The notes under the pieces: generated by a model
What the model was told of the DNA's origin: nothing
The model's input: only the letters and a program-made list of their open reading frames with translations
Database searches by the model: none
Program-made: the position numbers and the translations under genes
Part shown: positions 1 through 11,156 of the stretch, piece after piece
Position numbering within the stretch: position 1 is the first letter of the stretch
Layout: each line of letters starts with the position of its first letter
Assembly (NCBI GenBank): GCA_014904985.1
Contig: MU129004.1
Span: 45,170-109,169, forward strand
Length of the DNA: 64,000 bases
Direction: 5' to 3'
DNA from: Hydnum rufescens UP504
Taxonomy: Eukaryota; Basidiomycota; Agaricomycetes; Cantharellales; Hydnaceae

Positions 1-587
1 ATCTCTCCAAGCGGCACCCATGCAAAACCGGGTACTCCCATTCTCCTTGGCTTTGCGCGCCGCCTCGAGGACAGGGTCCAGCTGAAGAAGCTTTGATGCT
101 GTAGTTGCCGTCTCGTACCGAGACGACTGCGAACAGTAGGAGCCTGTGATGATGTTCCCAAATTTGGAACCCCCCGGGATTAGGATAGATCGATCGACTC
201 CACATACAGTCTTCAGTACATCCACCACCTACACCGAAACAAGCGTTTGTAAGTTCGCATATCTCACCGGGTCGATTTGACGATAATCGGACACGTACTC
301 TTGATGTTCATCAATGTGCAGAGCTGAATTTTGGTTGGATCGTGATTGGCAGCATGCACCCCCGCCGCACGATAGACCAAGGGAAGCAGCGGTGAATTGT
401 ATATTTCGGAGATCTCTTCACGGGAATAGGTGCGAAATCCTGAAGAGGACTGAGGATGGGCCGGTGTTGCCTGTATAGGTGAGGTGGTATATTCTACTGC
501 AGCAGTAGCATGGCCCCGCACGGGAGTTGGCCCGGGTCGAGCCAGAAAGCCCACCAGGATGTGTGGGCGAAGAGACAGGCCACGCAT
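1..587 (-). CDS. BIO2: Biotin synthase, N-terminal part (gene runs off the left edge)
   Basis: Radical-SAM enzyme that inserts sulfur into dethiobiotin, the last step of biotin synthesis, normally mitochondrial in fungi. Three exons can be read on the minus strand: 587-299, a 21-nt microexon 228-208, and 153-1. The introns (298-229 and 207-154) are GT-AG and keep frame. Exon 1 has a basic, Arg-containing presequence-like start (MRGLSLRPH) followed by the family block [10 protein letters not shown] and [11 protein letters not shown]. The microexon and the start of exon 3 together give [18 protein letters not shown], which holds the radical-SAM CX3CX2C motif for the 4Fe-4S cluster. The reading stays open to the edge through FCMGAAWRD. 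The ATG at 587 is the first in-frame Met; upstream codons in frame are not ATG. Only about the first 150 residues of a usual 350-400 are in the window. Recognition is secure; the start is likely. Confidence 0.9.
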
Positions 588-768
588 ACTGTACTCTAAG
601 GCAGAAAGAATAATCACTGAGGAGGACAATCCTTGTCACACCGGGACAGTCACGTTCCTCGAGTCTTCCTCATGGCTGGAGTTCCATTTGAAGAACATCT
701 CTTTCGTATCGCAGGTGTCGTAAAAGGCTTTGAGCCTGATCCAGTCGATGTAGATCTATCCCCGATCT

Positions 769-2394
769 ATGCAGAAACGTGATGAAGAGGTCCGAGCTTC
801 GCGTCGACAATCCTTGGACGATGCCCGCGTCCGGATAGATACTCAGTTGGAAGTTCTTAATCGTATCGCTGCCACAATCCAGTCAGCTCACCAAGAACTC
901 CAGCAACGGCGCTCGCGGACAATCAATGCAAAAGCCCCCATTGACGTCCTCCCTCCAGAAATCTTGGGAGACATATTGACTTACGCCGTCGCGCAGGCAG
1001 AGCACACGCGTCTTGCAGCACTGAAAGTTGCGCAGGTCAGCTCACAATGGAGACGCGTAGCTCTCCAGCTATCATCGCTCTGGTCCAAAATTGTCATCCA
1101 CGAGAGGCTACCAATGATCGCTACACGCGATCACGATGCATTTATTTCCGAATGGGTTCGACGATCGGGGGATGCTCCCCTCGATCTTATGATTCAGGCG
1201 CAATATTTGGGACTACTGAAGAAGTTGGAAATATCGGCGTCGAGGATTCGATCACTCACGATCATAGATTGGAAAAAACGCAATGTTTCTTACCCTGATC
1301 ATCCAGATTACGTGAAAAATATGGCCCTACCGTCCCTCGAAACCCTTCGTCTCCTTGATCGACACTTCTTTGGCTCTGGTGTCGAGGGTCTGGAAACTTG
1401 CAATCTTCCAAAACTGCACACCCTTGTGACCGTTGGTCCTTGTATCGTGTTTCTGCCAGTGCTTCTTAAAGCTCATGGTGCGCAGCTGAGAAGTCTCTCA
1501 ATCGTGGAGGACTTCCTACCAAGGGAATTCATGGAATATCTCAGCCAAGACTGCGCCTCACTAGAAACACTACGTCTCCGGGGGTATGAATCTTCCTTCC
1601 AGTTTGAACAGGATCCTGGATCTGTCTCGAACGGGGATTTAGAGATGAAGACACTGGTCCGGCTCGAGACTTTTCATTGTACTCCCGAAATGGTAACGGT
1701 CCTGGATCGATATTGCCAATTCCCCAATCTACGATCATTCACTATCATAGTGCGTGACGTCGACAACAATACCGAGGGCTTGGAGGTATTCCGAGACTTC
1801 CTTGCTGGGATTGTGCGTAATGAGCAAGATATGAATGCCTAGATAATGGACACTCATCACAAAACTATCGTTCAGATACAAAGATGCGCCTTTCTGGAGG
1901 AATTAGTGATCGACGGTGATGCTGAAACAGTGTGCGAGCTCCTTAGAGCACTATTCTCTCTATCAGCCAAGCAGCCCTTCGCTCCCGTCCCGTCCATATT
2001 CCCATCTTCTCTTAAGACGCTCTCTCTTCTGGCATTCGGGGGTCCCCGCGATCCCCCCACCGTAGACTTCATGCACCAGTTCCTCGCTCTGGTATTGGAA
2101 CCTTTTCCCCCACCATCACCCATCACATCCTCGGAAGCTTTCATCGACCACTCATCCTCGGCCGAGGGCCAGACTCAGGAAGCCCCGAAATATCGGTGCT
2201 GCGTCAACGAATCCGCGGCAGGCCTCCCAACAGTTATTCTCCCCTGCTTGATAACACATCACGACTTCCTTGCGCACCACCTCGCATGGTACGAGCAGCG
2301 AGTCGGGAGAATAGAGAAGCCGGATATCTCGACTCTGGATCTAGGTTTGATATACGAGAATCTGAACTTCCTGATTCAATACAACGACTACTGA
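769..2394 (+). CDS. F-box/LRR-type protein
   Basis: Begins with a predicted coiled coil (about residues 1-55), then an F-box-like segment (residues about 63-105, with DVLPPEILGDIL and later SSQWRRVALQLSSLW), then leucine-rich stretches to the end. This layout is very common in the expanded F-box families of Agaricomycetes; such proteins act as substrate adaptors of SCF ubiquitin ligases. An in-frame TAG at 1840-1842 interrupts the frame. The segment 1786-1842 begins with GT, ends with TAG and is 57 nt long, a multiple of three, so it reads naturally as an intron whose removal joins two parts in the same frame. The second part (to 2394) again has LRR-like text (FLEELVIDG, SSLKTLSLLAF). If the segment is not spliced, the protein stops at residue 357. 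The substrate is unknown. No symbol is given because these genes are not orthologous between species. Confidence 0.7.
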
Positions 2395-2801
2395 GGGAAG
2401 GAAGTCCCGAGTCGCAAGTTACGCGATAGGTAGAGGGGATCCCAAGTCGCAGAACACGAAGGGGAAAGGTGGAAGGCGATAGATGGGTTACAATGTTGAG
2501 GAATTGAACCTGGTCTTTTGCAGATGAAAGTGTTGGGTGGTACATGGTTTTGGACGTGTTTGATTTCATTCTCGTGAACCATATCAGTGTGGTACGGTAT
2601 ACCCTTCCTGGTTGTAAGCTTGAAGAATGGCCATGATTAATGAGCAAGTACACGCTGTGAGCCTCTACGCTAGCAGACGGTCTACCATAAGGAAGAGAGG
2701 AAGAGAGTGTGAATTTATACGTTGCACCCCTATACCCCCCAGTCGACCATACCCCTCCCACTCCAACATACTTCCGGGTGACGCTCAGGTCGTAATTACT
2801 T
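2395..2801. other. Intergenic, no gene seen
   Basis: Lies between the stop of the F-box gene and the 3' end of the decayed ETF-alpha copy, so the two loci converge. Open frames here are short and show no family signature. Confidence 0.4.
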
Positions 2802-3600
2802 CTACAGCTTCTTAACAAGTTCGGGCACCGCCCCATACAGATCAGCGACGAGGCCCACATCCGCCACCTGGAATCCGAGTCCCATTCCCAGCCGACCGGG
2901 TAGTCAGCGGCAGTGGTAATGATTGAAGAGTCAGAAATGCGGTGTGATATCAACATTGTTAATAGCAACGATGAGCTTGGAGTCTTTCACTCCCTCCAGG
3001 TGCTGCATCGCCGCGCTGATACAAACAGGGTGCAACTGCTTTCCCAGTCTGCTCAATTTATACATTAGTGTCTGGACGTCAGGAACCAGGTAATGCGAAG
3101 CGACGCTTGACTCTAAGAATAGTAATGCAAACAAAAAACCCTAAGTACATGTCTGCAGGGAATTCACGACGTATCCGACCTCAACGATGGCAACTTTACT
3201 GAACCGCATCGGGGGCATCCGCAAGAGGATCGAGGCTCTCCTTGAAAGTTTCTGGATTCTTCAATGCCTTTCCGGCTAACACTATGCGTAGCGAGGTCCC
3301 TAATTCTGGGCAATCGGATTAAAAAAAACTGGCGATAGTTTCGAGGTGCATTGTAGAGGTATTGCTGAGGGTTACGGGGTCGACCGCCGATCATGCCTCG
3401 ACGGAGGACTGTGCAGACGAAGAGGCCTTTACGAGGGCGGTGGAGCCGACTGTGAAGGTCTTTGTATGGAGTGAACCTGCAGCTGGAACTTCTAGTCGCG
3501 GCGATGGCATTCCGTACCATCACACTTGAAATCAAAGAAGTGGGCTTCGTAGCTCGTAACTTGAACCGAGACTTTAAAGCCAAGTATGCACTGCACACAA
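2802..3600 (-). pseudogene. Electron-transfer flavoprotein alpha subunit, decayed copy
   Basis: The minus strand carries the C-terminal half of ETF-alpha in scattered frames. The end reads FQVADVGLVADLYGAVPELV before a TAG at 2802-2804. Just upstream come QHLEGVKDSKLIVAIN, GKQLHP, and ALKNPETFKESLDPLADA (around 3215-3290), matching the family order (sheet with AGGRALK, the GYVxNSLQ region, TGK.VAP.LY, AIQHLAGMKDSK, VADLF.AVPEL). GNAIAAT near 3490-3520 fits the YAGNAIAT block. Pieces lie in different frames with stops between them, and a stretch near 3050-3150 looks like an old unspliced intron, so this is a decayed genomic copy and not a retrocopy. The N-terminal half is absent or unrecognisable. 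The FAD-binding core (RxG, SGAIQH) is damaged: VGISGA is not readable. The working ETF-alpha gene must be elsewhere. Confidence 0.72.
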
Positions 3601-4780
3601 TCCTGGGCACAATATCGACAAGCCGCCCGTTACAAGCTCTCCAGGGATGCCGTGATAGATCGGACTACGACTCCGGAGAGGTTCATCGAGGCAAGGCGTC
3701 TTGTCTTTGTCACCGGTTGACAGAGTCGGAATTCATTCATCTCGAAGGATAGATGTTCAGCCCTAATTTATTCTTACGAAAACATATCCTGTGCATGAGG
3801 TCTGTCCCAAAGTACAACAATTTGAGGGGCGGCGGACTGAATCCGAATCCGCCCCGAATCCGATCCGGTAGGAGCCCTAGAGAAAATGTGTCTGACACGT
3901 CGCAATGTTGCACTCATTCTCAATCCACCCGCGATCGGTAAAGGAAGAGAACCGCAGGCCAAAGATGAACAGCGGATTCACATCAGAGAAGCTAGCCCAG
4001 GATTCTCGACATTGGATTGGAGCGCGACTTGGTCACGCAGTTGTCACGTCACCCTCATGGATGGACCGCCACCGACTGCCCAAATATTCTCATCTCTACG
4101 ACGAACAAGACCGCACGTCCCATTTTACCGTCTCAGAACGCATGCAACCCCCACGCGATGGATTTTATATCGTGGACTTCTCAAGTCTGCTCCTGGCGAG
4201 GAGGTGATCGATACATTTACATGCATTTTCAGGTTTGGACGTCTCTGAAGCGAGGACTCGTTTTTTTAAACCCTTTTCTTTTGCCAACGATGATGGTGGT
4301 GACGATGATATGGAAAGGCTCGCCGGCGAATCCGGACTCTGTTTAGAGCGAATAGGTTTCTTACTAGTCCTAAGCAAACCAAAGCCAAGCTGGACCACGC
4401 CTATAGAGTATGTTGTTCCAATCCTCGTCGATGAAAGAGTATGACCGGTACGGAAAAAAAAATGATGGCTGGATAGCTTCTAGACATATTCAAGAGTGCT
4501 CAGAATGGAGAGCCAAAGGCAAGAGCCTTCGCAGTTCGGTTCGAGCGTCTCGCACGAATACGGCGAGAGAAAGACCATTGGAGAGGAATATATGCACGAG
4601 AGCTGGTCTGTACATAATTCTCATCCCTTACCCTTGATGGCCTTGCATGGAGCTTCCATTGACCACTCACTCATCTTCCGCCACAAAAAAACAGGCCTGG
4701 ATCCAGAAACTCCGCAAGCAGACCTATTCTCACCGGGGGCTTCCTCCGCCCCTCGCTAGTTCAACCGCCCACTCCCGCGC
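3601..4780. other. No supported gene
   Basis: Several overlapping short frames on both strands (for example 3886-4248 and 4017-4346 on plus, 4165-4398 on minus), none with recognisable domains. May hold the lost 5' half of the ETF-alpha copy, but no ETF block could be read here. Confidence 0.35.
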
Positions 4781-5511
4781 ATGCGCAACCAGCCACTCGA
4801 CATCACGATGATGATCAACAAGCGGATTAAGGCGCGCGCACGCCGACAGGTAGCCTTTGACGTGTGGACCGAAATAAAGGAAGATATCAAGCGCGAGAGC
4901 GCATTTGAGACGAACTTGGCGAAGATGTGTGGGGACGGGCCGGAGACACTTCCCTCTCGGCCTGGCATTTGGGAATGTGCAAGAGTGGCGTCAGTTGCTT
5001 TTTTTTTTTCTTGCTTTCTCATCGTCCTGTCTTCATTTTCTCGTCTTCTTTCTATCTGGGTGCTTGGGTGACTCACTGCGGGTTCTGCTTTACAGTCGAA
5101 CCGATGATACCATATGAAGAGAGCCTGAAGCGTTCATTCGCACTGGACGACACACGCGCTAACTCGAAATACACGCCTGAGATGCTCTTGCGGATCAAAC
5201 AAGCACGAACAGAACGCATCGCAAACAAGACCCGAGAGCACGCTCGCGAGCGGGCAGGTGAGGTGTTGAATGCGACAAGAAGACGATTGCGCAAGGGCGC
5301 ACCGGCCCATGTGTGGGCCGTGCTCTCAGAGAAGAACAAGAGACGCGATAGGGTCCGCAGAGAGGTAGGCGCAGGGGGGTATTCGCAGTGGGTGAGGACT
5401 GGCGTCTGGGGTGAAGCTGATGAAGGGAAGGAAGAGAATAGAGAAATGCTGGATAGGATCGCACGGGAAATTAGACGGGGAAATCTAACCAAACGGACAA
5501 CGGGGCCGTGA
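4781..5511 (+). CDS. Small basic protein, two exons, function not recognised
   Basis: Exon 1 starts at an ATG at 4781 and is highly charged (INKRIKARARRQVAFDVW). A 119-nt intron fits at 4977-5095: donor GTGCAA, a long pyrimidine run, acceptor TTTACAG. Splicing is phase 1 and joins the exons without a frame change. Exon 2 continues with EESLKRSFALDDTRANSKYT, then a long Arg/Lys-rich helical stretch, ending with TTGP at 5511. Total length is about 200 residues. Strong excess of Arg, Lys and Glu, no membrane segment, no Cys pairs. The composition resembles fungal mitochondrial ribosome or assembly proteins, but this is only a resemblance. The consistent splice phase and biased composition support a real gene. 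Confidence 0.6.
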
Positions 5512-5777
5512 TCTTCGAATATGTCCCTCATGAATGGGCTCGGTAGTAATCAGAGAGACTGCATGCCCATGAGCGAGCACGACGTTCACATTGCAATCCT
5601 CTCGTACAAGTAAACGAGGTATGAGCTAATCAAGTGAGTCATGTAGCCTTGAGAATAGCAGGAAGAAAAAAAATGATGAAGATAACAAAAAAAAAGTTTT
5701 GGAGCATGCTGTGGGTGGGTTGGTGTAGTTGCGGGATACTATGATGTGGGGTGACCATAAAGAGCACGAAGAGCCAA

Positions 5778-6230
5778 TTATGTCTTCCGGCGGAACGAGC
5801 TCCCTGCGACGTAGCAAGATTAGACAAGCTACCATGCTGCAACAAAGGGGGGACGTACCCTCAGTCAACCGCGCCTTACCACCTGTAGGTTGGCACAGAA
5901 TGGTTGCACATCCGGCACAGATAACAACGCTGTCAGCGTGCGAGAACACGGGCGTAATAGCAAGGCACCCTAGTGAAAAAAACGCGGTGATGAGTTACGA
6001 TTTAACAATAAACGTCCAACTCGTACAACGAGAAGAACGTACCAGGGCATTTGACATCCATGAAGTACGAGTTAGGCGACTGTACTAGACGCTTAAGCTT
6101 GTGCTGTTTCTTGTCCAATTCCGCAGAGGGATTGAGGAGATCGACGGCGAGAGGCTATCGCAGAAGAATAAAGTCAGTATCTTTTGTCCATTGGGTATTC
6201 GTGCTCTGCTCACACACCATGATGACGGTT
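5778..6230 (-). CDS. RPS27: 40S ribosomal protein eS27
   Basis: Component of the small cytosolic ribosomal subunit with a C4 zinc finger. Four coding exons on the minus strand: 6230-6228 (the ATG only), 6154-6043, 5969-5859 and 5813-5778, with introns of 73, 73 and 45 nt, all GT-AG and all keeping frame. The joined protein is 83 residues, the normal eS27 length. It starts [20 protein letters not shown], carries the two zinc pairs CPGC and CAGC, then the very conserved [13 protein letters not shown], and ends SSFRRKT before TAA. The intron directly after the start codon is a common pattern in ribosomal protein genes. Identification is secure because length, zinc ligands and both termini fit. 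Confidence 0.93.
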
Positions 6231-6458
6231 GAGGAATGGTTTTTTTTCAGAGACGGAGACTATACAGTTCCAACGGAATCAACCTAAACTCCATGTCCAC
6301 GTGCCGTCCGAGTCTTTTCCTCATCCCTCTGCACCCCCTGCTATTCCTCACAGAGCAAGTACTGACGGGCATTTTTCCATCGATTATCCACGCTCATTCT
6401 TCCGAGAAGGTGCTGTACGGGGTTTATACTACGACTTGAATCTTAGAAGCATACAGTA

Positions 6459-7446
6459 CTACAAAAGAATGAATCGAATTTCCGAATGGAGGACATCTAC
6501 ATCGTGGGGATGTACCGGGGTCGACTGAGCTCTCAAGTCTTCAGCATGTGAGTAGATTGCGGATGGCATTGGGCCGATGTCAACGCGTGGACTGCACGGC
6601 CGCACTCCAGTGCTTATGTAATCGAGTCCAATGACCGGCTGTTTCCAATGGCGGTCCAGCCGCCGCGCGTCTATCCACAAATGCACCCACACCAACGAGA
6701 ACAACCACAGCGACAACAACAGCATCAGCATCGCCAGGTGCACGGGGGGAAGAGAAAACGCCACAAAAACTCGAAGAGGGAGCGCCTCCAGCCACACGAC
6801 CTGCCGTTCGCCCGCCACATCGAACTTTATGATGAAGTCAAATCGTGCCTCGTGCGCGTCTCTGGACCGTGTGTGATGTTTGGCCTGGCTTGGTTAAATG
6901 ACTGCTTCAGAAACGAATTTCCGATCCTGTACGAGAGAGTGTGAGTTGCAGTATATTGTGTTGTTGCTGCCCTCCATTTTCAGTGTGCAGATAGTATGTG
7001 TCGCTCAGTCGGGAGTACTATTTAATTTCGCGCAGGTTGGATTGCAGGTTACACGAGACTCTCGGTGTGCGCGTGGCATACTTGTACATGAAGGATAGGG
7101 CTGCTGCACACAGTATCCGCACATCGGGGACCGGACCGGCGAGAGTGGTAGAGGGCCCTTCCTTCGCGGATCTTCTAAGCCGCCACGCGAGGAATTCACC
7201 CTGCATTTTGGACGCGTCTTCGATGTCAACGGGGAATATATTCCGTGGATCCGGCGCGATGTCGAGGCTAGGATGTACAACGATTGTCGAGAAACGCGTT
7301 CTACACCGCGGCCAGTCTAGTAGTATCATCGTGGAGAAGCCGGACGCTCGTCTCGTCTTTCCCGCGACGTCTCCGATGTCCGATGCAGAGGAAGAAGAGG
7401 AAGTGGAGACGATGTTGCTGTACTCCCTGGCTCTAGAGATCGACAA
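6459..7446 (-). CDS. Possible single-pass membrane protein, strand uncertain
   Basis: Minus-strand reading: an exon about 7446-7082 (includes DIAPDPRNIFPVDIEDASK and ends FMYK), a 64-nt GT-AG intron, an exon with TYYLHTENGGQQQHNILQL, then a segment ending about 6459 that holds ARFDFIIKFDVAGERQVVWL followed by a Leu/Val-rich membrane helix. The first splice keeps frame; the second junction could not be phased, and no ATG starts the first exon, so the model is incomplete. The plus strand of the same DNA is also open (6648-6940 and 6998-7453), with possible introns beginning GTGAGT and GTATGT of only about 43 nt. The plus-strand Gln/His-rich text is just the antisense of the Leu-rich helix, which favours the minus strand. 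No family recognised. Confidence 0.33.
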
Positions 7447-7904
7447 GGGTTAGGGCGTGGAGTGATTTCGCTCGACTCGAGGGTAATATGCAGTTCTTGC
7501 TCTCGTACTGCTTAGTTTCTTCCCCTGCTCGTGCGCTCAGGTCCGGCGCAGAGCAAAGTTACGTTTTCAATTGTGCCATTCTTGGTCGTCCCATTTTTAT
7601 CCGGAGAGGACTATAGCTAGGGATTTGACGAGCCGTTCCCCTCGGCACCATTTATTCCTATCGTTATCTCGCTCACCATTGTTTTGTCTCCCACTTTCCA
7701 TTATAGCTAGGCTTTCGAGCGACTTTGAAATGGCATGTAATCGGTGTGCTCTGCTTCCTTAGCATGCGCAGCAACCAGAAACAGGTGTGATGGGAGCATT
7801 AGTGTTACTACTAAGGTTTATTTACAATGCATCGCACCCGCGCGCTGGAAAGGATTGGAATCAATGAGTGTCCAAATCCTGCTGATCCCCGAAGACGGAA
7901 TCCC
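7447..7904. other. Intergenic, no gene seen
   Basis: AT-richer stretch between the end of the MFS gene and the uncertain membrane-protein locus. Only short open frames without family signatures. Confidence 0.4.
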
Positions 7905-10290
7905 CTATCTAATCAAAGTTTTTGTACTACTCGACGCTGGACCGAACTTGTGGGTCATCGCGGTGTCTCCGGTAAACATAAGCGAAAGAGTCAATGCAAG
8001 GATAACAAGACAGGTCTGCATGATACATAAAACGAGCCATCCGTGACGGACATGATCGTAAATCTGAAAAATCAAAATAGCTCTCAGTACACAAATAACA
8101 CAGTCGATTAGAGGGGATGGAAACGTACTGGACCTCCAATCTAAGAAGAGGGGAAATGATGCAGTTGAGTGAGATGAGAGACAGGAATCCCACGGCATTG
8201 ACTCACAATTGGGCCCAACGTACTCCCTAAAACACCAAAAATAGGGCCACATGAGTACAAAGAATAGGAATGAAACGAGCAACTTACCAAGGCTGTATGC
8301 CAACATCCAAGCACCAAATACATGTCCATCTACATGACCAGTTAAGTTAGCCAGATAAACACCGATCGCGAGGAACTTCTTTACATCCGACACCGGGCAA
8401 ACCTCGCGACGTGGCCGCTAGTTCAGTGGTCATTGGGGCAATGACCCCAGATAAGAAGAACACTACGACGAATCAATGAGCCCTTGGTGACTATGAGATA
8501 TGCATGGACTTACTGAAGAGAGCGAGAGCAATTATAAACAAAGCAAGGTGGGAACGTAGTATCAAAAGCATTAGCCATGGGGTGGACAACCCAAGGCTCA
8601 AAGTAGCAATATACTTGGGACCAAAGCGGTCAGTCAAAAATCCCGAAATGCCACCAGCTAAGGGAATATGTTCAGATCCAAGAACTTATAATGTTATAGA
8701 GATACGTACCAACCATGGTCGGGATGGCAGCTGCGATGTACACTGGAAAGCAAGACGCATTTCAAACTACGGCCAGGGTGAAGCATGTTACCACCACTCA
8801 CCCAATCCAACCTTTAATGGGGACAATCCCCAGGCGTGGTGCAGGCGAAGAGTCAACTGTAGGTTCTTGGGAGTAAATACAGTTCTAGGCAGGAGCAAAT
8901 CGACTTTGATGATGCCAAGAAATAGAACGGATGAATGTGACCCACCCGCAGATAAGGGTGTTTACCACGGCCACCATGGCCCGAGAGGATCTCATTAGTG
9001 CCCAGAGTACACCCCAACTACTTAAGGTCCGTGGACGCTCTGTCTCAAGAGGGCCGACATTGACAGATGTCGGCTTAAGCGAGCTTGTGTCCCCAACATG
9101 CTGATCGATACGGGGCGACTGAGTGACCGATTCCGTGATCGACATCTCAAAGGCGGAATGACTGGGCTCCTCAAGCGACTGGCTTGGTTGGTGGGGACCC
9201 CATGGATCCACACCCCATTGGACAGAGACCTTCCGCTCGATGATCAGTACGCGCCCAACAAAATCCGCGACCGCCAGTGCGATTCCCAGGATGAACGGTG
9301 CATGGAAGCCAAAGTTGTCATATAAAATACCTCCAAGTGGCGGACCTAAGGCAAATCTATGACAAACAGATGTCAATGCCTACATACAACGAGGGATGAT
9401 ATGCAACGAACCCAATAGATAATCCGGCCATGGCCATTCCTAGTTGTTCTATACGCGGTGGGCGAGAGGAGTCGGAGATTGCCACAAGCTCTCAACGACA
9501 ATAAAGCGACTTACGACCTATACGCCGCTCGGGGACTGTGTCGCATCTGTTATGAAAAGTGGTGAGGAGAGAAGCTAGCAATTGACGAGAAGGATGCATT
9601 ACAAGAGGGCGAGCCCAAGGGTCCATATTACACTTCCAGAAATGCCTTGAAGAATTCTGCAAATAGGATAGAATCTTGAAAAATTTTGGAGGAAATATCG
9701 GATACAGACCTCGACAGGATCATGACACCATAGTTGGGGGCGAACATGAACAGGACTTGACTGCCAGCCAGAAACGCTTGGCCATATAAAATGATAGACT
9801 TTCTTGACCCCCCAAAGTGCTCAGAAAGCCATACAATAGGAGGAATTGATAGGACGAGACCAAGTGACTAACGGAACGAGGTTCAGGTGAGATACGAACC
9901 ACGGTCATCGAGAAAGGACTGACATAGGTGAAGAGAAGAAGTGATGTCTTAGAAGCGACGTGCTTGTATCCCAGCGTGTTGAGGCCTTCAGAATCCAAGA
10001 TGAGCGGTGAAAATCATGTCAAATAGTCGGAAGCCATCTGGTAATTACGGAATGGAATCACTGGCACAATCATATTGTACACCCACACATCTACAGCGAT
10101 CCCAAAGCCAACGACTAGAAATAGGGATTCCAAGAACCAAATCAGCACGAGAAGACTGGGCGGCATGCTTAAAAAGCTGACCAAGTGTTACAAACCAAAC
10201 TGAAGACCGCCACTCTAATCCCCACGGTCGCCCTTGAGTGGGATGAGGTGCAGGAGAGTCTGGTTGGACAGGATCCCCTTGGTTGGGCAT
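7905..10290 (-). CDS. MFS transporter (vesicular amine/drug antiporter-like)
   Basis: Multi-exon 12-helix major facilitator gene. The protein starts MPNQGDPVQPDSPAPH at 10290, then WGLEWRSSVWFVTL. A GT-AG intron follows and the reading resumes as VVGFGIAVDVWVYNMIVPVI (helix 1). Further blocks in order are GYKHVASKTSLLLFTY; HFGGSRKSIILYGQAFLAGS; the loop-to-helix FALGPPLGGILYDNFGFHAP (around 9320); a central acidic loop; SGFLTDRFGPKY (around 8620, the MFS signature of the second half); HVFGAWMLAYSLG and TLGPIV; and a last helix ending SLMFTGDTAM. Order and content match the family of fungal MFS proteins near SLC18/multidrug antiporters. The substrate cannot be read from sequence. Introns are short and no frame break was noticed. 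The exact stop (7905) is that of the last open exon. Confidence 0.85.
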
Positions 10291-10802
10291 CGAGGGTGGC
10301 ACCACGGGGCAGGGTGGGATGAGCTCGGTGACAGCCGACGTGCGATGAAAATGCCATAAATGAATTGCTAATTTCTCAATTTAAAAATCAATCGGCAAGA
10401 GCCGAACACTGTCAAACAATCAGTCGGTGATCTGGATATGTATGTACTAACTGCGAACAATCACACCCAGTGCTCAATATCTCATCTCTCTACGTACAGC
10501 GATCGCATTTGAGACTTGGATCCCCCTGGAATAGGTCCCGTACAGCCTGGGGAGGCTGGGGAGATTTTCCCATGCGGCTTAGGGCACCAGTAATGTGGTG
10601 TTCGATTGATAATCAATTCTTGGCGTGTCCAGGGACACTGCAAGGCACCATTTTTAGATAAGAATTAAAGTGTGCGGCTTAGCCTCGATGCCCCCGACCG
10701 TGCGGCAGTTGCCAACCGGTCCGGAGGATCAGGTCCGGCGCTCTGGCCCTTCATCGGGAGTCCTCGTGATTTAGATACCGGTACATCTAGACCCCGCAGG
10801 AG
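10291..10802. other. Intergenic, no gene seen
   Basis: Upstream region of the MFS gene. No open frame with a family signature on either strand. Confidence 0.4.
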
Positions 10803-11120
10803 TCATGCCACCCTTCGATCCCAACTATCACGATTCACCGCGGGTTGTACTACTGGCTGGTACATGTCACCGTAGCGCATGTCAATCATGAACGTGGTGT
10901 TGGGCAGTGCGTACAGGATGACTCCGGATGATCCGCACTTGATCCGTCGAGTGCTCTGTGGTTCAGGTTTTGTAAAGGCGGTACCGTATGGCAATCCTAC
11001 CACAAGATCGCTCCTCATCTCTGCCGAAAAAGATTGATGTACGTGCAATATTTCACGTGGGAAATACACCATCTCGCGAGCTACGCGCGCGTACGATCGT
11101 TCCACCGCAGCAATAACCAA
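10803..11120 (-). CDS. Open exon of about 105 codons, product not recognised
   Basis: The minus-strand frame is open from 11120 to a stop at 10803 and has natural-looking composition (for example VVGLPYGTAFTKPEP, GVILYALPNTTFMIDMRYGD). It does not begin with ATG, so it would be an internal or terminal exon. It lies 36 bases downstream of the last open frame of the GT69 gene and could be its final exon, but no splice pair was found that proves it. No known domain is seen. Confidence 0.3.
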   Translation of the reverse strand: MVIAAVERSYARVAREMVYFPREILHVHQSFSAEMRSDLVVGLPYGTAFTKPEPQSTRRIKCGSSGVILYALPNTTFMIDMRYGDMYQPVVQPAVNRDSWDRRVA

Positions 11121-11156
11121 AAATGGTATCGTATTATTGCCAAAGGAGGATCGATC

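Noticed and set aside
4927..5076. Hydrophobic plus-strand reading with a Phe run
   Set aside because: It is the translated polypyrimidine tract of an intron (4977-5095).
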